Assembly (NCBI GenBank): GCA_022376925.1
Contig: JAIOJX010000025.1
Coordinates: 96,437,608 to 96,501,607 of the forward strand
Direction: 5' to 3'
From: Tragulus kanchil
Taxonomy: Eukaryota > Chordata > Mammalia > Artiodactyla > Tragulidae
DNA length: 64,000 bases
Shown: in pieces, positions 55,886 to 64,000 of the stretch
Layout of the letters: each line of letters starts with the position of its first letter
How positions within the stretch are numbered: position 1 is the stretch's first letter
Translations under genes and position numbers: made by a program
The notes under the pieces: generated by a model
Database searches by the model: none
Told to the model about the DNA's origin: nothing
What the model saw: the letters and a program-made list of their open reading frames with translations, nothing else

Positions 55886-56204
55886 ATCAGTCTCTGAGCC
55901 TTAATTCTCACAGAGCAATGTTAAGAGGGCCAGATAATGCCTGTACATATAGTGGCTTACATCACAGGAGACTTATGAGCTTAGGGAATCCTTGTCTTTT
56001 ATAATGGACAGTAGGTCTGCCTGAACTTTGCCCTGAGGAAAGAGGCATTATTATCTTTATGATACAGAACAATAAATAAACCTGCATTTCACTGTCTCCA
56101 TATTCTACAGATATTCCTGGAAAGTGGTCTAGAATAAAGGAAGTAGGTGTCTCTGCTTGCAAGATGTGAACAATTGCAAGAGACTAGTGGAGAATAATCT
56201 CACA
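55886..56204. other. No gene or recognised repeat
   Basis: Unique-looking sequence with no coding signal. Confidence 0.4.
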
Positions 56205-56335
56205 ACACTTGTCAGAAATTCAGGGTCTTAAACCTCATTTAGACCAGCTGAATCTGTGACTCTGGGGTAGAGCTGAGCAGTTTTTGTTTTAGCAGGTGGT
56301 CTTGATGCAGCTAAAGTTGGAGGTCCACTCTATAG
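56205..56335 (-). mobile_element. MER5A fragment
   Basis: 'accagctgaatctgtgactc', 'tgggtagagctgagcagttt'-like sequence, 'ggtggtcttgatgcagctaa' and 'agttggaggtccac' are the reverse of MER5A, lacking one end. Confidence 0.65.
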
Positions 56336-56418
56336 AGAAAGAGCTGAGGACTGATTGGAAGGTGCCAGCTCCAGGTGGAGGATAGAGGGGAGGACCTGGA
56401 GAGGCAATATCAATACAT

Positions 56419-58568
56419 GGGAACTGATCTAGAAATCAGATTCTTCCACTAGTTTTCCAAAGTAACATTGAATAAATAATTCAGTTTTAAAGACTTTCTT
56501 GAATCTGAGAAAGTTTTTAAGGATCCCATAGTTGTAGGATTTCAAATAGGTGATTTTTCTCTCATGACAACTCTAGTCTCCTGAAACACAGGCTTTAGAA
56601 AGATTTCCAGGTATCTTCCAAGGGTGAGGAATAGGATGTGGGGATCCTCTTACAGCTGACATCACTAATCTTCCCAAATGCTGTATTTTTCTTTAGGATG
56701 AATGAAGACAAGTTATCTGTCCTTTGATATTTGCTAGTTTTATGTTCTCCATGTTCTTATCAGGGATCCCTCCAGTGCTGGCTTTCTTTCACAAGTTTAA
56801 TGTATGTTATAATTTTGCAGTGTTTGGTGAATTATCACTCATGACTGGAAAAGTGTAGGGCAGTTGGATCCTCAGGCTGTGTCTTTGTACTGAAATTCAG
56901 TCCAAATTAATGACTTCTGAGGCAAAAGTCTTTGTCAGTTTACTTTCTTTGAAGTGTTACTTGTTCCAAAACCAAAGGGATTTTTTTAGTGTACCTGGAA
57001 ACAGCAACAACTAGAAGGGGAGAGAGAAGGAGAAATAACATTTTATAGTAGTTTCTTGGAAATCAGTTCAAAAGTTTTAGTAATATAAATTTGATATATT
57101 ATTAACCAGCATGTGAGTTCTCAAAAAAAGTTTTGGAACTCTTAGAATCTTGTCTATTTTTACATTTTTAAATTAAATAATTTTAGTCAAGCCCACTGAA
57201 AAGTAAAAATTTGATTTGAATTGTAACAATTTCTTCAAGGTGGATCTTTCATTTTAAATGCAACTGGTTCTTTAAAATGGAATTAAACATCATTAGTGGG
57301 TAATTGTTTCGATTTGTTTCCAAGAAAAATGATTCATAGCTACAGATTTGTTACAGAATTAATTAGTTATTGCACCAGCAAGCATAATATTCAAAAAGAT
57401 GAGGAAAACTTATGAAACATTAACAGCAGTAGTAGTAGTTGTTGTTCAGTTGTTAAATCTTGTCTGACTCTTTGCAGCCCGGATGAATAAATAATTCAGT
57501 TTTAAAGGGAACTGATCTAGAAATCAGATTCTTCCACTAGTTTTCCAAAGTAACATTGAATAAATAATTCAGTTTTAAAGACTTTCTTGAATCTGAGAAA
57601 GTTTTAAGGATCCCATAGTTGTAGGATTTCAAATAGGTGATTTTTCTCTCATGACAACTCTAGTCTCCTGAAACACAGGCTTTAGAAAGATTTCCAGGTA
57701 TCTTCCAAGGGTGAGGAATAGGATGTGGGGATCCTCTTACAGCTGACATCACTAATCTTCCCAAATGCTGTATTTTTCTTTAGGATGAATGAAGACAAGT
57801 TATCTGTCCTTTGATATTTGCTAGTTTTATGTTCTCCATGTTCTTATCAGGGATCCCTCCAGTGCTGGCTTTCTTTCACAAGTTTAATGTATGTTATAAT
57901 TTTGCAGTGTTTGGTGAATTATCACTCATGACTGGAAAAGTGTAGGGCAGTTGGATCCTCAGGCTGTGTCTTTGTACTGAAATTCAGTCCAAATTAATGA
58001 CTTCTGAGGCAAAAGTCTTTGTCAGTTTACTTTCTTTGAAGTGTTACTTGTTCCAAAACCAAAGGGATTTTTTTAGTGTACCTGGAAACAGCAACAACTA
58101 GAAGGGGAGAGAGAAGGAGAAATAACATTTTATAGTAGTTTCTTGGAAATCAGTTCAAAAGTTTTAGTAATATAAATTTGATATATTATTAACCAGCATG
58201 TGAGTTCTCAAAAAAAGTTTTGGAACTCTTAGAATCTTGTCTATTTTTACATTTTTAAATTAAATAATTTTAGTCAAGCCCACTGAAAAAGTAAAAATTT
58301 GATTTGAATTGTAACAATTTCTTCAAGGTGGATCTTTCATTTTAAATGCAACTGGTTCTTTAAAATGGAATTAAACATCATTAGTGGGTAATTGTTTCGA
58401 TTTGTTTCCAAGAAAAATGATTCATAGCTACAGATTTGTTACAGAATTAATTAGTTATTGCACCAGCAAGCATAATATTCAAAAAGATGAGGAAAACTTA
58501 TGAAACATTAACAGCAGTAGTAGTAGTTGTTGTTCAGTTGTTAAATCTTGTCTGACTCTTTGCAGCCC
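56419..58568 (+). repeat. Direct duplication pair 20 (offset 1089/1088)
   Basis: Bases 56419-57480 recur at 57508-58568. Between them, 57481-57507 holds a stray piece ('gaataaataattcagtttta') that belongs about 50 bases downstream (56470 and 57558). Homopolymer differences: 'gtttttaagg' against 'gttttaagg', and one A near 58286. Apart from the stray piece and the BovB end, 56419-57415 shows no recognised repeat or gene. Confidence 0.95.
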
Positions 58569-58772
58569 CATGGACTGCAACACACCAGGCTCCTCTGTCC
58601 TCCACTATTTCCCAGAGTTTGCTCAATTCCATATCCATTGAGTTGGTGATGCTATCTAACCATCTCCTCCTCTGCTGTCCCCTTCTCCTTTGGCCGTCAA
58701 TCTTTCCCAGCAATCAGGGTCTTCTCATTGAGTCAGCACTTCACATCAGATGGCCAAAGTATTGTGGGGGCC
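58520..58772 (-). repeat. BovB/ART2A fragment
   Basis: 'gactctttgcagccccatgg', 'ccaggctcctctgtcctcca', 'gagttggtgatgctatctaa', 'caatctttcccagcaatcag' and 'gatggccaaagtattg' form the ART2A/BovB 3' region in reverse. BovB is the RTE LINE of ruminants. Duplicate at 59595-59847; a truncated start is at 57430-57480. Confidence 0.85.
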
Positions 58773-58784
58773 CAAAAGAGGTAA

Positions 58785-58872
58785 GATTAGGAGACAGGAA
58801 AGAGGAGGGAAAAAGGAGTAAGGAGAGAAAAAGGGGGAATGAAAGTAAGAGGGAGGGAGAGAGAGACAGATA
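58785..58872. repeat. GA-rich low-complexity tract
   Basis: A purine tract (gaggaggga, aaagggggaa, gggagggaga units) directly behind the BovB end. Duplicate at 59860-59947. It lengthens open frames across the region (138 codons at 58619) without being coding. Confidence 0.8.
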
Positions 58873-59527
58873 TACCAAGATAGAAGGAATAAGACTATAT
58901 GAAGGGTGGTTGTCAGCCTCTTCTCCCTCTACGCCACCCTTGTTAAAATTGTATCATTTTAAAGGGCTGAAGCAGCTACTTTTCACTTTTAAGCTAATTC
59001 CCAGAAAGTGTTTTCTTTGCTCCCTAAATTATTAATTGGGCTATTAAGGGTCTAAAATGAAAATTTAACTTGTTGTGAGTCTTCCCAAAGTTTGACCTTT
59101 TGGAACACATTGATTGACTTGCTACTCTGCCATTGGATGAATTGAAGAGAAAGGATGGAAGTGCATGAGAACAGAAAAGTAAACTCCTGTGGGCAGTTGC
59201 AGCAAACCCTCAGCAGGCCTGACTTTGTGGGGTGTGGAGAGCAATGCGAGGCTGGAGATTGATCTCTACTGTCTTTACTGAGAAGCATAGGATCTTTCTG
59301 TCAGTCCCAGTTACAGGGTAGAAATTGTCATTGGACTCTGCTTAGAGGTCAAGAGCACCTACCCTCAACCATCAGTTACACCTGACCACTGAGAAACTGG
59401 TAACCCAGAGGCTGAGGGTACTGAGTCATCAGCCTCCATCAGGGCATGGCAAACTTCTGAGACTTGGGGAGGTGCAGTGGAATAGCTCTGGAAAGGGCAG
59501 AATTTGGTGTCATAAACCCTGGATTTC
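58873..59527. other. No gene or recognised repeat
   Basis: Unique-looking sequence, doubled at 59948-60604. Confidence 0.4.
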
Positions 59528-60589
59528 AGTTATTGCACCAGCAAGCATAATATTCAAAAAGATGAGGAAAACTTATGAAACATTAACAGCAGTAGTAGTA
59601 GTTGTTGTTCAGTTGTTAAATCTTGTCTGACTCTTTGCAGCCCCATGGACTGCAACACACCAGGCTCCTCTGTCCTCCACTATTTCCCAGAGTTTGCTCA
59701 ATTCCATATCCATTGAGTTGGTGATGCTATCTAACCATCTCCTCCTCTGCTGTCCCCTTCTCCTTTGGCCGTCAATCTTTCCCAGCAATCAGGGTCTTCT
59801 CATTGAGTCAGCACTTCACATCAGATGGCCAAAGTATTGTGGGGGCCCAAAAGAGGTAAGATTAGGAGACAGGAAAGAGGAGGGAAAAAGGAGTAAGGAG
59901 AGAAAAAGGGGGAATGAAAGTAAGAGGGAGGGAGAGAGAGACAGATATACCAAGATAGAAGGAATAAGACTATATGAAGGGTGGTTGTCAGCCTCTTCCC
60001 CCTCACGCCACCCTTGTTAAAATTGTATCATTTTAAAGGGCTGAAGCAGCTACTTTTCACTTTTAAGCTAATTCCCAGAAAGTGTTTTCTTTGCTCCCTA
60101 AATTATTAATTGGGCTATTAAGGGTCTAAAATGAAAATTTAACTTGTTGTGAGTCTTCCCAAAGTTTGACCTTTTGGAACACATTGATTGACTTGCTACT
60201 CTGCCATTGGATGAATTGAAGAGAAAGGATGGAAGTGCATGAGAACAGAAAAGTAAACTCCTGTGGGCAGTTGCAGCAAACCCTCAGCAGGCCTGACTTT
60301 GTGGGGTGTGGAGAGCAATGCGAGGCTGGAGATTGATCTCTACTGTCTTTACTGAGAAGCATAGGATCTTTCTGTCAGTCCCAGTTACAGGGTAGAAATT
60401 GTCATTGGACTCTGCTTAGAGGTCAAGAGCACCTACCCTCAACCATCAGTTACACCTGACCACTGAGAAACTGGTAACCCAGAGGCTGAGGGTACTGAGT
60501 CATCAGCCTCCATCAGGGCATGGCAAACTTCTGAGACTTGGGGAGGTGCAGTGGAATAGCTCTGGAAAGGGCAGAATTTGGTGTCATAA

Positions 60590-60755
60590 ACCCTGGATTT
60601 CAGTCCTAGAGAAAAGATTAGTGACAGTAATCTTGAAAAAGGCAGTGTCTCTGTTGCTCAATGTTTTCGCCTGTAAAATGGAGATGATGATAAAACAGTG
60701 GGGCCAGTATGTGGAGAAAAACATGTAAATAAAATGTTTAGCATCTTGCATGGGA
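60590..60755 (+). repeat. MIR
   Basis: 'tgctcaatgttttcgcctgt', 'aaaatggagatgatgataaa' and 'atgtaaataaaatgtttagc' follow a forward MIR with a decayed 5' half. Confidence 0.6.
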
Positions 60756-60984
60756 AGCATTTTCAGTTTTAACTGTCATTTTATTTGTGATTTATGTTAT
60801 TCATTTATGTTATTTGTTGTCAGAGGCAGAAAGATAAGGGCCAGATTGGGGTGTTAGTCCAACAGATCAGGGGCAAGTCAAAAGATCTGTGAGCAGGGAA
60901 GTGTACAAAGAGAAATTAACCAGGTCTTGGGAGAAAGATGGGCGAAGATCAAAACTTAAGTGATCACTTAAACTAGTACATTAC

Positions 60985-61165
60985 CAACATTAGCACCTAT
61001 CATTTGCAGCTTATTTGCCAAGTGCTAATACTTTTATCTGTTCTGTAGAAAAAGAGAATATTATTTTCCTGTTGTAACTGGTGAGGAACAAAAAGCTTAG
61101 AACACTTACATAGCAGCTAAGAACCAAAATCCCTATCCCAAAGCCTGTAATCTTTTCATTGTGCC
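60985..61165 (-). repeat. MIR fragment
   Basis: 'attagcacctatcatttgca', 'gccaagtgctaatactttta' and 'gtaactggtgaggaacaaaa' suggest a reverse MIR with substantial change. Confidence 0.5.
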
Positions 61166-62281
61166 CACACTTCAGATGACTGCTCTCTGGGTGACTGGAA
61201 ATATCTATAAGTCCTGGCTTTTCTTCTTTTTTCTTTTTATGTTGTAATGGCTAGGATTTTTGACCCCAGAGAAAAATTCAGAACTCTGCTTTTCACCCAT
61301 ATCTTTTTCTTCTCATCTCCTTTTAATTTCCTGGCTTCAGTTTTATTTTGTGTTGTTGCTGGATCTTACTGTCCCTCTGGTTTTATCATGAATAAAACAT
61401 TTCAGAGTAAAGAGTTATATCAGTTTGATATTGCATGTAATAAGTCAGCCTCCCACAACACCCATTTATAATTTCTCCCTGTCTATGAGTTGGCTGGGGG
61501 TTGGTTGGTGTAGTCTGGGCTTGGCTGCAGATGGCGTGCTTCAGAGGCCACATCCTCATTCCAGAACCATCAGGGCAGCACCAGTATGATCTTGGCATGC
61601 AAATGGCAGAAGTGCAAGAGAGCATGTGGAAGCACACACGTCTTCCCAAAACTTAAATTCAACACTGGCATACCTCGTTTCACCTCATTCCATTGGTCAA
61701 AGCAAATTACATGGCTGAGCCCGAGTAAGGAAGTGGAGAGTGTTCTATCTTACAGTAGAGGAAACTATAGAGTATATTTGTGTAATTCCAAACTATATAT
61801 TTTCCATTTATATGTATATATGCAAAAGTATATTTTATGTATTTCCAAAAATTATGGAAATAGCGAGGGGATAGAATTGGGCCCATTTTCACAATTTACC
61901 ACAGAAATGTGTCAACCAAGCAACCATTTAGCAATCTAGTGTTGTCTGTGGTTTCTCATCCTCTATCTGACTGAGTTGAGAGTTAGCTCTCTTTTAAGTC
62001 CTGGTACCAACCATGGGTTTCAAATGTATTCCTTGGAGTAATTGACACTGAGTGTTGCTTTTTCCCTTCTCTCTCTCTCTGCCTCATGAAATTGTAAGCC
62101 CTAGAGAAGAAGCAGGATCTTCATACTAAGTAATGGAGATTTTTTTCTTCGAGTCCCCAAACATCCTTTTTAAAGGTCCCTATTTCTTTTAATACCCTTA
62201 GGGACAATCCAAGTGGGTAATTCATAGTGTAATCTGATATTCTTGTGTTTTAAATGATGTTATATCTCTGTATTGCTTTAT
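61166..62281. other. No gene or recognised repeat
   Basis: Unique-looking sequence of about 1.1 kb. A 117-codon plus-strand frame (61586-61939) has no domain I know and no exon signals I trust. Confidence 0.45.
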
Positions 62282-62470
62282 GGGCTTCCCTGGTGATTCA
62301 GATGGTAAAGAATCTGCCTGCAATGCAGGACACCTGAGTTCAGTCCCTGAGTTGGGAAGATCCCCTGGAGAAGGAAATGGCAACCCACTTCAGTGAGTTG
62401 CCAATTCTTGCCTGGAGAATCCCATGGATAGAGAAGCCTGGTGGGCAATAGTCCTTGGACTTGCCTAAGA
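62282..62470 (+). repeat. Bov-tA SINE
   Basis: 'gggcttccctggtgattcag', 'taaagaatctgcctgcaatg', 'gggaagatcccctggagaag', 'gcaacccacttcag', 'attcttgcctggagaatccc' and 'catggatagagaagcctgg'. A 9-base insertion ('gagttgcca') sits in the body near 62394. Flanks 'attgcttta' before and 'gttgctttta' after may be the target-site duplication. Confidence 0.9.
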
Positions 62471-62869
62471 GTTGCTTTTACTAGTATTATTGTATTTTCA
62501 TTGAAACTTTGTAGGACAAAATGCCTTTTGTTCTATAATGGTAGAATCACAAGCAAGAAATATTCTGATTGAGTTATAGAGGGGCTCTGAAATTGAAATG
62601 ACTTCCCATACTTGCGTGTGAATCTTGATTTTAACATTCTCTCCCTCAGCCACTCCATATAGTCTTATCAGCTAATTAAACACAAGAGTATTGAGTGGAC
62701 AGTATGTAGAGAGTATACTTTGTGTTGGATATGACCACAAGGGACTGCCCTTAAGTTGCTTATACTCAAGTGTTGACAGCTTTGTGTGAACTGAGATTCT
62801 GAAATCTTGTTTCTGTGGGCAACAGATGACAGACATTTGAGGGTGGAGAGGACAAGAACTGGTTTTTAC

Positions 62870-62995
62870 AGAATATTCACTGTGTGCCATATACCATGTG
62901 CTGGGTCCTCTGTGAATAGTTTCTCATAAATCCTTACATTATACCAACACAGATTGACATGATCATTCAAATTTAAAGAGAAGGAAGATTTTACA
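62870..62995 (-). repeat. MIR fragment
   Basis: 'aatattcactgtgtgccata', 'taccatgtgctgggtcctct' and 'ttctcataaatccttacatt' are a reverse MIR start. Confidence 0.6.
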
Positions 62996-63659
62996 TTCCA
63001 AAGTCTTTTTTTTTCTTCTTAGGCCAAATTATCTCTAAGAATGAGGTGGTGATACTGGCCAGAGTTGATTAAATTGGGTAGTCTTTGACTCTGCTCATTT
63101 TTTTTTTTTTTGGCTTGTAGCACTGACTTCATAATCTTTCTTCTAAATCACCTTATGAGAAAGTTTGCTTCTCATAGTCAATAAATAACTGAGTGGTTTT
63201 GGATTGGGGCTCTTAGTTATTATTATATTTATGTTCAGATCCAAGTAAAGCTTCCTGACAGAATGAAAAGGCCAAATGAGTGTGTTGATCATTAAAGCTA
63301 AAAGGGATGATTTCTGACACTGGCATGGTGGGAAATAAATTCTTACCAGAAACTGAGTTAACAATTGACCAGGTTGTCCCTGTATGAAGGTCTCTTTTCA
63401 TGAGGAAGCTGACACCTGGGGAGAATGTAAGACCTGTTTGCACTTTTTTTTTTATCTCAGAGTTGATAATTGTCTTTTCTATTTCAGAGGCTCATCCAGC
63501 AGTTTATTAAATGGTGCCCTCATGGCCTCAAAGAACTCTATCTTCTATGAATTACCATCTCATTCTGAGGAAATTGCTTAAGTCCTGGTGGAAAACTGAA
63601 AACTGTAAAATTTCTTGACTTTCTCTGCTCAAACAATCAATTCACTAATAATCAGTAAA
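62996..63659. other. No gene or recognised repeat
   Basis: Unique-looking sequence with short T-runs at about 63006-63014 and 63099-63111. Confidence 0.4.
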
Positions 63660-63740
63660 TTAAGGAGCAACATAATGGGATAGTAGAAAAAATGTAGAGC
63701 AAGGCAGATCTGGGTTTTAGTCCTGGCCCTTTTCTTTTTC
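63660..63740 (+). repeat. MIR fragment
   Basis: 'gggatagtagaaaaaatgta', 'gagcaaggcagatctgggtt' and 'ttagtcctggcccttt' are the 5' part of a forward MIR, cut by the duplication junction at 63766. Confidence 0.55.
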
Positions 63741-64000
63741 TACCTAAGACTGGTAAGAATTCAAAGAGTATTGAGTGGACAGTATGTAGAGAGTATACTT
63801 TGTGTTGGATATGACCACAAGGGACTGCCCTTAAGTTGCTTATACTCAAGTGTTGACAGCTTTGTGTGAACTGAGATTCTGAAATCTTGTTTCTGTGGGC
63901 AACAGATGACAGACATTTGAGGGTGGAGAGGACAAGAACTGGTTTTTACAGAATATTCACTGTGTGCCATATACCATGTGCTGGGTCCTCTGTGAATAGT

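Larger units (their letters stand above)
58453..60604 (+). repeat. Direct duplication pair 21 (offset 1075)
   Basis: Bases 58453-59527 recur at 59528-60604. Differences include 'ttctccctctacgcc' against 'ttccccctcacgcc'. The first ~115 bases also occur at 57364-57480, giving three copies. Confidence 0.95.
62686..64000 (+). repeat. Direct duplication pair 22 (offset 1080, cut by window end)
   Basis: Bases 62686-62920 recur at 63766-64000, where the window stops. The second copy presumably continues beyond it. The pattern is the same as for the other 21 pairs. Confidence 0.93.

Noticed and set aside
58619..59035. 138-codon plus-strand frame
   Set aside because: It begins in reversed BovB sequence and is extended by a GA-rich tract (repeated Lys/Arg/Glu/Gly codons). 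Low-complexity artefact.
1511..64000. A novel system of regularly sized tandem cassettes
   Set aside because: The units share length but not sequence, have no common boundary motif, and diverge only at their outer ends. Unmerged sequence overlaps explain all of this more simply.

Overview
This window is non-coding nuclear DNA from a mammal, very probably a pecoran ruminant. The evidence is repeat content: several Bov-tA SINEs (tRNA-Glu head joined to a BovA body, e.g. 38257-38471, 53712-54200, 62282-62470), BovB/ART2A sequence on the minus strand (58520-58772), L1 copies with a ruminant-type 3' UTR (33500-35104, and minus-strand tails at 16082-16215 and 39459-39620), and CHR-type tRNA-Glu SINEs. 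Older pan-mammalian layers are also present: MIR, L2, MER5A, MLT1 and ERVL LTRs, and old L1. I find no protein-coding exon, tRNA, rRNA or CRISPR. The only sequence with protein homology I recognise is a broken C-terminal piece of L1 ORF2 (33549-34690). Open frames elsewhere are short and mostly lie inside SINEs.

The dominant structure is not a gene system. At 22 places a stretch of about 1.07-1.18 kb is followed at once by a nearly identical direct copy of itself. Second copies begin near 2638, 4632, 7129, 9153, 12237, 14350, 18368, 23798, 25787, 27660, 29520, 35497, 40645, 42661, 44804, 47181, 49023, 51870, 54598, 57508, 59528 and 63766. The duplicated sequences are unrelated to each other; only the length is shared. 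Copies differ mainly at their outer ends and in homopolymer lengths. Where junctions lie close together the same segment appears three times. This is what unmerged overlaps between successive contigs or reads would look like. By my count about 23 kb of the 64 kb is redundant, leaving about 40.7 kb of distinct sequence. Any copy-number or repeat statistic should be corrected for this.

Layout. 1-5700: MIR and CHR SINE fragments, GA-rich DNA, two duplications. 5700-10815: old L1-like sequence, an MLT1 LTR and an ERVL-type LTR, each doubled or tripled by the duplications. 11113-19396: MER5A, two CHR-1-like SINEs, L2/MIR, an L1 tail. 19397-30628: old L1 fragments, an MLT1 LTR, SINEs. 30629-38713: LTR, L2, a younger 5'-truncated L1, a 5'-inverted L1 with a SINE inside, Bov-tA copies. 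38714-45868: L2, L1 tail, Bov-tA, MIR. 45869-53510: the most repeat-poor part, with candidate conserved non-coding DNA at 48386-49022 and 50111-51374. 53511-64000: a SINE nested in a Bov-tA, MER5A, BovB/ART2A, MIR and Bov-tA.

The most interesting biological item is the CHR-1-like SINE. It has intact pol III box B sequence in the best copy, target-site duplications of 8-16 bp, surviving CpGs, and one copy inserted into an existing Bov-tA. Together these suggest recent activity. I do not recognise its 3' portion from a ruminant consensus, but I could not search a library.
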